Source of the DNA: Solicoccozyma terricola
Lineage: Eukaryota > Basidiomycota > Tremellomycetes > Filobasidiales > Piskurozymaceae
Reading direction: 5' to 3'
NCBI GenBank assembly: GCA_001600875.1
Contig: BCLD01000001.1
Span: forward strand, 944,717-1,008,716
DNA length: 64,000 bases
Below the pieces are notes generated by a model that saw nothing but the letters and a program-made list of their open reading frames with translations, was not told the origin of the DNA and did not search any database. Position 1 is the first letter of the stretch. Every line of letters starts with the position of its first letter. This document shows positions 1 through 11,600 of the stretch, in pieces. Both the position numbers and the translations under genes were made by a program.

Positions 1-1180
1 GAGCGGATGCATCTGCCGCCTCAATGACGTGGCACAATCCCCGGTGGCAAAGGTTTAGTTTTTCTCCCCCGCCCCCCTTGAGGGATGGTGCTGACGTTTT
101 GCTCATATATCAAGCAGCCTGGAATGATGAACATTACTATCTGTCTTTCGGCACTTGCATCCATCCTGGTTTCGGATCTTTACGCATCACTCCGGCGCTT
201 GGAAGGAGTAACAAAAAAAATGGTACATGATCCCGTTGGATTGTACATTTGCCAAAGAATAGCTGTAAGGATTGTGATCATGCAACTTGTAGCCAAATAG
301 TTTGTGTTCCATCGAGCTCAAGCAAGCTTGGTTCGATGGGTGGTACATTACCTAGTTCTGCCAAAATCCCCCAATACAAGATCCCTTTCCGCTTGTCATT
401 GGCTGAATAGGGGCCGCTCGGAGAGAGGGGTGGACGCGAATAACAAGCAGAGAAGCCGGTGGAACAAAGCTGGCAGATGACTTGGTCTAACCTGTTGCTG
501 CGATACTCTGTGTAGCCGCTGTGCAATATGAAGTGTTATATGCTGTCCAGTGACGTTTCACGTTTCACGTTTCACCTTCTTACCCCCCTCCAGCTCTCCC
601 TCCCCTCCTCCTCCCCCCCCTGGAAAGTTATAGCGTGGCTGTGTATAGTCATTTTCAACGGATTACAGTCACGAAATGTCAATAATGCGGGCGGGAAAGA
701 GGAAAGAGGGGTCTGGGGTGGGATGGGATGGGATCTTGGGTTGGCGTTCTTTTGCTTTCGGAAAAGGATCATCATCAGCACAGACCTTGGGTATCCCTCG
801 ATTTCATCCAAGCACGCACCGGCTTCCCCGTCCCCACCCAAACACCCATCACATTCGCGCAGTCTCCCGCTCATCCCGCTCATCACACCGCCCACCCACC
901 CACCCACCTCCGGACGCGTTGTATCGCCGACCCGTAGCACCGCTCCACACACCCCCCCGGACAAAGTATCAAGTCTTGATACCGGGGTGTCCCAATGCAT
1001 CCTAGCACACCAACAACCGTACCCTACCCGCCTCTCACTCCCAACTCCCAAAAAAATCGTTCAAACGCAAACACACCATCTTTTGAACGTCGTCAAACAC
1101 CGCTACCTCTCAATTTAGGATCACCTATCCCACTCTCCTCGTCAATCGAACAAGAACGAGCATATATACATCTTAGAGAA
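1..1180. other. Intergenic region upstream of the MscS channel gene
   Basis: No frame here reads like a protein, and no exon with credible splice sites was found on either strand. The stretch is pyrimidine-rich on the + strand, with C/T tracts around 580-620 and 880-960. That fits a promoter and 5' untranslated region for the gene starting at 1181. A sequence resembling a TATA element lies about 20 bases before that ATG (around 1162). The open frames present are low-complexity and overlap one another on both strands. Confidence 0.5.
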
Positions 1181-4100
1181 ATGGCTTCAGTTGGTGGGAA
1201 TGTAAAAGCGGAAAAGGAAGATCGGACTCCGACCGTTCCTACTTTCCCGCATAGGGAGGAGATGGGTAGTGGTGTTAGGTGAGTGGAGGTTTCGCGTTTT
1301 TTTTTTTTTTCTTTTTTTNTTTTTTTNTTTTTTTTTTTGAGATGGCTAGGACTATCGCGTGGTGTCGGAGTCGAGGAGAGTAGAACTTCGAGGCATGATT
1401 AATGGAGATAGTATGCCGAGTATGGTGGATAGGACGCTTATCACTCCCCGCGATTGATTCATTCATCGTGGTCAACGGCTCGCTCTCTCTCGGTGTCATG
1501 AGCGAGCTTCGAAACGATCTCTAATTCGTACTAATCCCTCTTCAATATCGTTCTGGCAGACCATCTCTTGACACCATCCCTTACTCTGCCACCGATCGTT
1601 CCCTTACAGCATCTCACCTCCAACCTTCCGCTGGAACAATGTATCGATCTCAAAGCGCTTCATCACAATCACCACTTCATATACCGCAGGTCGGGTATGA
1701 AACTCCAAGTGGAAATGCGATTCGAGGCTACGATTATGCTACGGAACCCGCTGATAGTCCATATGGTGGAACCACACTTGAAAATCAAGGTGGTGGAAGC
1801 GTATCTGGAACGACAACACCATCAACAAGAGTTCACTATGAACAACCTGGGGAATCGAATCACCCGTTTAATATCGCTCAGACAGCGCAGGAACAGAGGT
1901 ATACTACCGTTCCACTTGGTCCACCAAATGGAGCGGGTGAGGCAGAAAGCTATGGGAGAAAGAAGGGTAGTGGGATGTTTGGTGGGGTTTTTGGGAAAAC
2001 TTCTGGTGAGTTTATGGGCGGATGACAGAGAAGGGCCGCGGGGGGGGGGGAGTCGCTTGTGGGCGTTATGTCCTTACGGTGGAGGGGAAAAGTGAATACG
2101 CTCGCTTGCTTGGACTGCGATGATGTTCGATGTCGCGGTCGCGCTAAAGTTGAGATCGCCAAAGATCTAGGGGTAGCGTGTGATCCCACAAAGGGTGGGG
2201 TGGGTCGTCAGCTATGCCGTGCGATGTGTAAAAGGAATGTTGCCTCAGGCAGTTCATTCCAATCTCTTCGTCAGACGATGCTGGGCATGCATCAGTCTAA
2301 CAAACAACCGTCATGTTACCGAATCATGGGTCGCTGGACCATTCTCCAATATCAACCCCGAATATGAATCGCCCTTTACTTGCGCAACTGAAACTAACTC
2401 ATCTTCCCCCCGTCCATTTCAAATTTTCTTCTCTAGACACCGAGAAAGCAGAACAACGCGGTCGACCCACAAACCCTCGTGCGTTGTCATGGGACAGGCT
2501 AAGACAACATCGTGATCACTCGGCTGCTACATCTGAAGATGGAACCCAGACTCCCAAGAGAAGAGGAACTAGGACACCGGAATGGGAAGGATTCGATTTC
2601 AATCCAGCTCAAAGCTCAGTAGAGCAATTGAGATATGCAGAAGGTGATGTTGGCAAGAGCAAGGTATGTGTGCGGACGGGTGTAATGCGTACGCGGGAAT
2701 GCGCTTACTTACGGTGGGGTCGTCGTGACTTCACAGCTGGCCAAATCATACTACTATCTTCTATCAAGTTCAATCTACACTCGATGGTTCCTATACATCT
2801 TCCCAGTCTTGGTGGTGAGCCTTCATCCATCTGCTCATCCCAAGCGATATTACTAATCAACGTTCTATCCCTTAGCTCTTGTGGGTGCCCGGAATAGTCT
2901 GGCTTGCTGGCGTCAAAACAGCTGCGGTGTGGGGCGTTCCTTTGGTGAGCATACTGTATTTGTCAAGATTCAAAACTATAGCTGATGACCACGCTCCAAC
3001 AGCTCTACTGGTCTATCTGGCTCACAGTCCTCTGGGCTGGCTGGTGGGTAGCTCTAGCGGTCGCTATGATGCTTCCAACATTCGTCAGCTCCACTCTTGG
3101 TGCTGTCATTCCCGGTCTAAAGACTTGGGTCGATGTGGCCAACAACCTGGTGCGCGTGGTCGCTTTCATCGCCTGGGCATTTGTTCTTTGGGTGGCTTTC
3201 ACTCCGATCGTGTGGGTACGAAATGAGTACAGCATATTATCTGTGTCACTCATTGCGGATATTCAAACAGCATCAACCAGTTCAAAGGAGACAACACTTC
3301 CAACTCCAGAACAAATTTGACGACCATGGCTGCTCTACTTTTCGGATTGTTCTTATCGAGCTTGGTGATCGGAGGTGAAAAGTTATTAATCCAGATAATT
3401 GCGTGAGTGTTGCGTGTGCATTCGTCCTGACGGCAGCATCTGATATGGGTGTGTCGTTGACCTGCTACAGCTACCGATTCCACCAAGATTCTTATGCCGG
3501 TAAGAACGACTTTCGGACTGGGTATTACGTCAGAAAACTGACTTGCACTCTCTAAAGACCGCATCGTGGTCCAGAAGGAACAAGTCAGAGCGATTGTCAC
3601 CTTGGTGAGTATGCGTTTACATCGGCTCAAGGCCAACACTCGCAGTCAGCTCATCCCCCAACCCCTTTTGCATACGACAGTACATCAACAGCAACGAGGT
3701 GAGGATATCTCTGCATCCTGCTGCATAGCTCTTGAGCTAAAAAAAAAAAAAATCGCTGTTCTCCAGATTGTCGGCCGCAGTGACACCCTCAAGGACAACG
3801 CTACGGTGAAGAAGGGAGCGCATATGCCAAAGATCGCTATGCGACGTGCTTTGAAGGGGCTAAGGAATGCTGCGCAGAACACGACGACGTGAGCCGTCCC
3901 GCCACATTTCCCCGGCAACTCGCTTACCCCTTTCCTTTATCTTCCCAGTGCAATTGGCAATGTTGCCACCGAGATGACCGGTCAATCGGTTTTACAAACG
4001 AACTCGCCCTACAACAGGGTGACGGCGGCTTTGTCTTCGGCTTCCAAAACTAAGCAGGTCAGCTCTGGCTTTTCTGACCGCCTCTACATCAAATTCTCAT

Positions 4101-6059
4101 GTTGTTTTGGGATACAGCTTGCCCGCCGTCTTTATTACTCGTTCCGCCAACCTGGCATGGACTGTGTACGGTTAGAGGACATCGCGAGATTGTGAGTGGG
4201 GCTGGGATGTTCATTGGCCTTGCGAGCTGAAACTTGGCAAGCACTCCAGCTTCCCAACGCTCCATGAGGCTCAAGATGCATTTTCCGCATTTGACCGAGA
4301 TGATAACGGAGATGCAACTCGAGATGAGATCGAAATGGCCTGCATGCAATTACACAGAGAGAAGATGAGTCTGGAGGCATCCATGAAGGATCTGGATGGC
4401 GCTGTGAGGCGACTCGATGACGTGAGTAATGCAGGGCTCAGGGCACTCAGCGATCACTGGACTGACGAAGGTCCGACCACCAGATCTTCATGGTGCTTGT
4501 GCTTGTGATCATCATCTTGATCATGGCTGCTATGATTGTAAGTCCTGCATCCGCATGCCTGGTATACCCTGTCGAACTAGACGGCTCATCAATTTGTGAA
4601 TCCAGACGAACAAATTGACCACCCTCGTTACATCTGCTGGAACCTTCATCCTTGGTCTATCTTGGCTCATTGGAACGACAATGCAGGAGATTCTCGGAGC
4701 CTGGTGAGTGCTCCTTTGCTTTGCTCTGGGCACAATATTCTGATAGCACTTTGGACGTCACAGCATCTTCCTATTCGCCAAGTGAGTTTTTGATTTTACC
4801 TCCTTGCAGCTCAACGCGATCTGACCATCATCCTTACAGGCATCCTTTCGATGTGGGAGATCGAGTAGACATCGAGTGAGTTTGCTCGACCTCAATGTTG
4901 ACGATTCTTGGCGTGTTGACATTGCTGGTCTTTCAGCGGAATTTCCTACGTCGTTAGCTCAATGCAGCTCATGTCAACTACGTTCAAGCGGACAGATGGC
5001 ACCGTAAGTGTCTACTTCAATACAGGTGAAACATCGCCACGACTCATGCCTCTGTTTGGCTGTACAGTACACCTTCATCGGCAATTTCGTTCTCAAGGAC
5101 AAGTGTATCTCTAACATTCGCCGTTCTGGACCAATTTCCGAGAGCTTTGTCTTCGAGGTCGATTTCACTACCACCTTTGAGAAACTTCAAGAACTCCGTG
5201 CGAGAATGCTCAAGTTCCTCAAGGCAGAGGGTCGAGACTTTATGCAGATCTTTGACGGTGAGTGTGTGTTTGGCACCCTGCATTTTGAGATGCAGCTCTG
5301 ACTTGAATAATTTTGCAGTCATTGTGGACGATGTCCCAGCTCAGGAAAAGATGGTTCTCAAGGCAGACATCAAGTATAAAACCAACTGGCAAGAAGGTGC
5401 TCTCAAAGTGCAAAGGAGGAACAAATGGATCTGTGCTCTCAAGAATGCGTGAGTGTTGGTTGTATAACCGCAGATGTTTTCTTTCGGTTCCTGATAACTG
5501 CATGACGCATTCTGCAGCCTCGCCGAATGTGAAATTTGGGGACCTGGAGGTGCTGGCAACCCAACGCCGGACCCTGTCCCGCCTGTGGAGTACACGCTCG
5601 TTCCATACAGTCTACCAACCCCCGTCGCGACGAGTGATGTCCCGCGCGAGGGTATGAATGAGAGCCCCCCTCCAGATTTCCAGTCTGCGACTAAAGGTGC
5701 TAATCAGGGTGCCGCTCTGATGGACCGCTCGCAAGTCATTGCTGATCCTAGTGGAGGTGAGTGCTTGTGGCGCTTTATATGGTCAGCATGGACCGGGATC
5801 TAACGTAACGAAACATCGAAACAGAAATCTTCGGCGACGATGATGAGGTTCGTGATCCGTCGTCGGGGCGGTGTATCTGAATGTGTACGTGCAGCTAGCT
5901 AACCATCAACCGGGTTCCCTCTAGGGTACGGACATTGGGTCGTTGCCAAACAGCGGTTTGAACACACCTCATAGCGCTACCGGTGCTCTCCGTCAACGTC
6001 ATCATGGTATCGACACTGGAGAGTCGATCGAGATGACACCTGCCCGGCGCAGGGTATAA
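1181..6059 (+). CDS. MscS-family mechanosensitive ion channel with EF-hand
   Basis: This is a eukaryotic MscS-type channel of the class represented by fission yeast Msy1/Msy2. It is expected to release ions across an internal (ER or plasma) membrane under membrane tension and to shape calcium signalling in hypo-osmotic shock. After a disordered N-terminus come hydrophobic segments around 2740-3410. An EF-hand loop FDRDDNGDATRDE lies at 4280-4325, with Asp1, Asp3, Asn5, Gly6 and Glu12 in place. The pore helix follows (TLVTSAGTFILGLSWLIG), then the MscS signature HPFDVGDRVDI near 4842-4875 and a cytosolic C-terminus. About 16-17 small introns were traced, giving roughly 950-1000 residues. I chose ATG 1181 because it joins in frame, through intron 1279-1559, to the exon holding ATG 1639. 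That first intron contains a T-run with two Ns. ATG 1639 is the fallback start. Confidence 0.9.
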
Positions 6060-6327
6060 ATGCTCCACACGATCAACACGACAAAGAATTGATGGAATAC
6101 GACCTCTACATGTGAACCATTAGTTCAGTCAGGAGGTTCAGACCTCAGCTGTATATCTAGACGACAGAGCATGCTACATGAAGTTACAAGACTATAGATC
6201 AGTCACATGAAATCGTTGCTTTACCCTCGCCTCGCCTCGCCCTCGAACATCATCACGTCAGCCGTCCCAACCCCTTCTGCACTCAAAATCCCCTGACCAA
6301 ACTTGCCAACCCACTGCTTTTCATCCT

Positions 6328-6693
6328 TCAGTCGCAGAAATCTTGCAAACCTTTCAACGCATCTTCCTTTTCCCTCGATACCTCTTCTAAATGTTGAACT
6401 TGATCTTTAGATCCACCTGAATCCCTAGCTGTTCTATATTCCTTATATGCTTTTTGTGCCTCTGATTCTGCGAATTGAATGGCAGTGAGTTCGGAGCTGG
6501 AGAGAGATGAGGAGAGGGAGAGGGAGTTAGGGGGATGTGCATAAGGCTGGGTGTAACTTGTTGAGAGAAGTACGAAAACGACGTACTCTGAGAATTTGTG
6601 GAGAGGATTATCAACACCTGTCGTCGTCGTTTCATAATTAGATCGTCCTTCCTCGCTCGATTTATCTCGAGTTATTTGCTCGGCCATGGCCAT
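6328..6693 (-). CDS. Small hypothetical coiled-coil protein
   Basis: Not recognised. Two exons joined across intron 6497-6586 (donor GTACGT, pyrimidine-rich acceptor ending CTCCAG, phase kept) give about 91 residues. It starts MAMAEQITRDKSS. The N-terminal half is polar and Ser/Thr-rich. The C-terminal half, from SELTAIQFAESEAQ to the end, is an Ala/Glu/Lys-rich helix with heptad-like spacing, likely a short coiled coil. The ATG at 6693 sits in a good context (ACCATGG), but the frame stays open upstream to 6801, so a longer N-terminus is possible. It converges on the channel gene, 268 bp tail to tail. The splice signals make it likely real; the function is unknown. Confidence 0.55.
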   Translation of the reverse strand: MAMAEQITRDKSSEEGRSNYETTTTGVDNPLHKFSEYVVFVLLSTSYTQPYAHPPNSLSLSSSLSSSELTAIQFAESEAQKAYKEYRTARDSGGSKDQVQHLEEVSREKEDALKGLQDFCD

Positions 6694-8648
6694 GGTTATG
6701 GTTGAGGTGGGTGTTTCGAGTTGCAGTGGGTTTGATCTCCTGACATCCGCTATCGACCAAACAAGTGGAGGCCAGATTTGATGACGTGTCTCTTTCGCCA
6801 CCGACGCGACTGGTTGGGCACGAAAATGCAGGCTGCATCACCCTTATATTCGTTATCTACGCAATATGAGCACTGATGAGCACTGATCCTTGTCGTAGAG
6901 GAGGTATACATCTGTCTCTCGGAGCATGCAGCAGCTGGCCCAATTACACGTTGGTAAATTCTGTGGGAAACGGAGCAAAATTCCATGATCCAACTCAATA
7001 CATTCTCATAAAGCGGAAAGGTCGAACCAAATTGGACCGTAAATCGTTGTATCGTTATTGCGAGGACCAGTTTCATATCATATGTTCCCCCGCGGTTCCC
7101 TTCTGTCTACCGACCCACTAAGTAGAATTTGAAAATGATCCGCAAACGCATCACTGGGAACGAAAACGTCACTCGTCGTATCAAAGTCCTCCCCCCTCCC
7201 CCCGGGGCGAACCCCCCATTGTTCAATCATCGACGTCCGCGCCCCCATCCTACGCTCTGGCCAATGAAACAATTTTTCAAATCCGTCATATCGCCAACGA
7301 AAGGTCCTTACCCCGTGTATTTATTATCAGCACCCAGGTACCTCTTATCAGTCCGCCCCATTTCTCTTTTGACCCAAAAAACGCGGATGCTTGCTTATCA
7401 CTATCAAAGCCAAGACGAGGATTTGGGAAACCTGGAACTTTGGAGTACGTGTGTATGGATGTATGGATGTATGGATGGGGAAACGGCCCGCTTGTTTCAA
7501 GATGTGGCGTGGAAATATCCATAACTAACGGGTAAACGAGAGACCATGGAACCCGTGCTTTTGTTTTGTGTTTCAACTTCCCCCCCTCCCCCTCCCCCCA
7601 AGTAGAGAGTAAAGAGGAGGAGAATGTGACGTAGGAAAGTAAAAACCCCACACGGAGAGAAATTAAAAATGGGAAAAACAAGGAATCAACCCCCCGTCCG
7701 TCCGAGACTGTTTTCCAACTTACCCCCGGTCCAAAACATGATGCATCCCGTGTCGGAAGGTGCTTCTCTGTACCCGCACCTTCCCTGTTTGGGTTTAGGT
7801 AATCTTGGGTTCCAGAGGGTGACGGTGGATGGAAAGAGGGGGAGGCGCGGGGGAAGGGGGGGATGAGGAGGGGAGGAGGATGGAAGATGTTTATGTGTCA
7901 CTGCCTCCGCCGAGAGGGTCGCCATGTAATCGTCATGAAAATACTAGTAAATAGGGCAGAGGACGAGAGCGTTACTTCCCTCCCACCCCTTCTCTACCCC
8001 GTGGGCAGCGATATCTAGCAAAAAAAACAAAAGATAGCAAGTCACAGACCAAGGCCCTCTTTCCCCCGATTTTCAAACGATCCCCGAGGGGGCGATAGCG
8101 GAGTACTTTTGTTGTGTGTGGTGTGTGTTTCTTTATTTGAGTTGGGACGAACCGACGGAGTCGGATTGAACTGGGTATCGCTTCCCTTTTTTACGCTTGA
8201 GGTGACCGGAGACGCTGACCGGAGTCATCGGAACTGGAGCGGGGTGGGTGAAGGAAGGGTACGTCGTACAGTTTGGGTCTGGGTTACTCATGCTCATTGC
8301 TCATTGCTCATTGCTCATTGCTCATTGCTCCATGCTCATCTCATTGCTCATGCTCCATGCTCCATGCTCAATGCTCATGCATGCCCCACAGCATCACTCA
8401 CACGACACCATCTAATCTCGCACAGAGGTCCTACCGGAGTCGCGTGTTGCAATCAGTCGAACGAGCAGATCTCTGCACCGTCCATCGTCGAGTCGAGGCT
8501 GGTCCTCCTCGAAGAGCAAGAGCAAACGGGTGTCAAAGAGCGGGAGAGCGGACACACACTCCGCCATCGACGGCATGAGGTCGTAGGAGGAGAGAGCGAC
8601 GCTTGGATCTTCGGGCAAGGAAAGGGACGGACTGCCTGCCAACGAACA
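6694..8648. other. Long intergenic/5' leader region before the kinase gene
   Basis: About 2 kb with no credible coding exon. It holds C/T- and G-rich tracts (7190-7210, 7575-7605, 7840-7880) and, from 8286, a GCTCATT-type repeat listed separately. The frame of the downstream kinase remains open back to about 8109, including an in-frame ATG within the repeat, so part of 8370-8648 could be translated. The better-context ATG at 8649 is preferred. A long 5' leader would be usual for a regulatory kinase of this type. Confidence 0.45.
8286..8382. repeat. GCTCATT/GCTCCAT microsatellite
   Basis: Five near-perfect GCTCATT heptamers (8292 onward) decay into GCTCCAT and GCTCAT variants through 8382. 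It lies 270 bp upstream of the kinase ATG, probably inside its 5' leader, and includes ATG triplets in two frames. A heptamer is not a codon multiple, so unit changes shift any upstream frame. Confidence 0.85.
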
Positions 8649-11600
8649 ATGGGCTCCACCACCGATTCCGCGAGTGGTGTGTCATCGACACCACACCAAC
8701 ACCAACACCACCACCACCTCCTCCATCCTATCTCATCTCCTTCAACTCGTTCTCGCGCAAGGTCACAAGACCGTCCTCCGCTTCTCGGTCCCATCACATC
8801 ACACTCATCCGCTAACGGCTCCTTCCTCGATCTCAACGAGCTCGGATACTCGTCTCCTCCTCCTGATACACTACGCGAAAGAGAAATCAACCTCAATCAT
8901 CTAGATGAAACGTATCATGGGATCGACAACAGTCGTAGGGTGACAGACGACGACGTCGTATCGAAGGATCACGATCACGATCACGATCACCACCATCTAC
9001 CAACTCGTCCTTCCACCTCATCGACCTCGGCCGCACAACCACCACTTACAACAACAACAACAACACGCCGTAGACCGTCTCCCATTCAACGACCACCTTC
9101 ACATCATCGACTCACCGACTCGTTTGAAACGGCGAGAACTCCTTCAACAGCTAGGGAAGGGGTATTTAACCTGGCTAGACAGTTGGGAGAGTGTGGTGGA
9201 GATGGCAAAGATGTCGTCGTTGGTTCTCCTTCTTTAGCGGCGGAGGATTACAAGTTCCCGGCTTCATCGTTTGGGCAAGTTCCACCTCCTTCAAGATCTA
9301 AAGGTAACTCGGCAGTACCATCGACGTCAACATCATCAGCATCCCTTCTAAACCTCCCACCGCCAATAACATACGCAACCACCTCTCAACCTCAGTCACT
9401 CGCAATTCCACCATCATCTTCCACAACACACACATCCTCATCCTCCTCTACCTCACCATCGATGATCAAACTCTCTTCTTCCTCGGTAGAACAACAACCA
9501 CCACGTCGAGAAGTGAAAAATAAAGGATTCATCGTAACATCTCGACCATCTCCTTCTAGCTCGAACAGTGATTCAGCTTCAAGTAGCGCTGCAACGAGTC
9601 CAGCAGCAACAACTGGTTTATTACCTGTGATCACTTCATTGAATCAACCTATAATCTCCATTGGCGGAAGTACAGGATCATCTCAAACTGCATCACCTTA
9701 TCTTTCCCCGATATTGGAACCTACTTCGTCTCGTCAAACATCTGTAGATACATCTACGGAGAATGATGGGGAGATCAAGTGGTTAGGTAGAGCTGGATCG
9801 ATTTCAGGTGTTTTAGCCGAGGCTCGCGGTGGGATGACTGCAGTTGACAAGGAATTTCCTACGATTCGACAAGTCGGTGGTGGTGTTGGTGTTGGTGGTG
9901 GTGGTGATGGTGGTAACGATGGTAGAACGTTTACGGATCTACCAAGAGAAGAATCGATATATCCATTCGGAGGAATTTCAACATCCGTCGATGCTTTGAC
10001 GATGATGAATGGTGGAAGGAATCGAGGTTTCATAGACGCTCCGATGGATAATGAGGATACAACTATCAACCCTTCCCACCCTTCATATCTTTCAGTACCA
10101 CGAAAATCATCTTCTCTTCTCACTCAACAGATCCTATCGTCACCGGCTATTCACACAGTCTCACATAACACAACATCATCAGCTCAAGGTTCACTACACG
10201 CACGGACTTCAACTAGTCAACCATCTTCGTCCCATTCAACACCAAAAGCTACACCAACTCGAATGATCCCACCTGTTGGGAACACAGGATTATCAACTCC
10301 GAACATCACTCAAGGAAATAATCGTCGTGGTAGTATCGCTGGGACTCTGAATAAACGCTCCAATTTGTTAGGCGGATGGACACACCATTTTTCCGGATCA
10401 TCGGTTTCGGAACATGAAGAATCTAATCTAACTCGTGGGTCTAGTAAAGGGAAGGAAAGAGCGTATGACGATGATTTGAGTAGACAGGGAGGCACTGCTG
10501 CTAGAAGTGGTCGGAGGAATGGATCAGTTTCCGCTCAAGGGCAGAGTCAGGAGAGACAGAGGAATGTATCGAATGGGAGTGCGGAAAGTGGATTGGTCGG
10601 CAAGGACAGATTGGATGTGTGAGTTTGACTCGGATGGGTGGTGACAGAAGGAGAATGAGCTGACCTTTTTTTTTTTTTGCTGCCCAACTCTTCGACAGCA
10701 TCGAGACTGCTGAGCTCAATTTCATTCGGGATCCGAATTCGGGAAGAAAGATGATCAATCAATACTTGGTCAGTTTTGACTTTGATGATGACAGACGGGC
10801 TACCGCGAGACTAATCGTGTCAATGATTCTTTTGAAACAGATTCTCCACGAGATAGGACGTGGTCAACATGGAACCGTTCGACTAGGGAAAGACCTATCC
10901 GTGTACACTCCTGAAATGTCCCGCGGAGGAACAGCGTCGTCTTCTGCTTCTGCGTTGGTCAGCCGGCAATCATCTTCATCTCATGTTTCTCGGCAGCCGT
11001 CAGCTGGACCATCTCTCACTGCTCTTGACGAGCTGGCACCGTCATCCATCCAAGAGGATCGAAATCGAGAACCGGAATCGTCAGAGTCTCGGAACAATTC
11101 AAATACGAGCCAGTCATTACTCGCTCAAGCTGCGTTACATCTGGATGAAGCGGGATCACTTACGGATGTGGCTGGATCGACACAGTGTGATGGATCTTTC
11201 TGGGCGATCAAGATTGTTGATCGATTCGCTAGGAAAAGATTGCCGGGAGTACATGCTGTACGGGAGGGGTATACGACGGGAGGACCAGCGAGGGGTGCTG
11301 GAAGCACTGGCGAGAAGTGAGATTGCTTTTAATTCCTTCTCATCGTCGTTTCGGTCTAACCATTCCGCCGATTCGCAGGATCAAGCGAGAGATCGCAATC
11401 CTAAAGAAATGTCGCCATCCTAACGTCGTCAGGCTAAGGGAGGTGATTGATGCTCCAGCTTCCAAAAAGATATATTTGAGTAAGTTGTTTCGTGCGAGGG
11501 CTGCGCTGCCTTGGTCGCCAGAGTGCTGATCCTCCTCCTCCTCCTCCTCCTCCTCCTCCTCTTCCCCCCTAGTTCTTGAGTATTGCAAGGGAGGCGAATT

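Noticed and set aside
572..1051. A 159-codon minus-strand frame upstream of the channel gene
   Set aside because: Low-complexity Gly/Arg-rich translation of a C/T-rich region, overlapped by a plus-strand frame of the same length; no start context or splice support.
2006..2436. Open frame inside the channel gene as a separate gene
   Set aside because: It lies in a 431-nt intron whose removal joins two exons in phase.
8109..8648. Starting the kinase at the beginning of the long open frame
   Set aside because: The frame opens with TTG, not ATG, and much of the extension is the heptamer repeat. ATG 8649 has a much better context.
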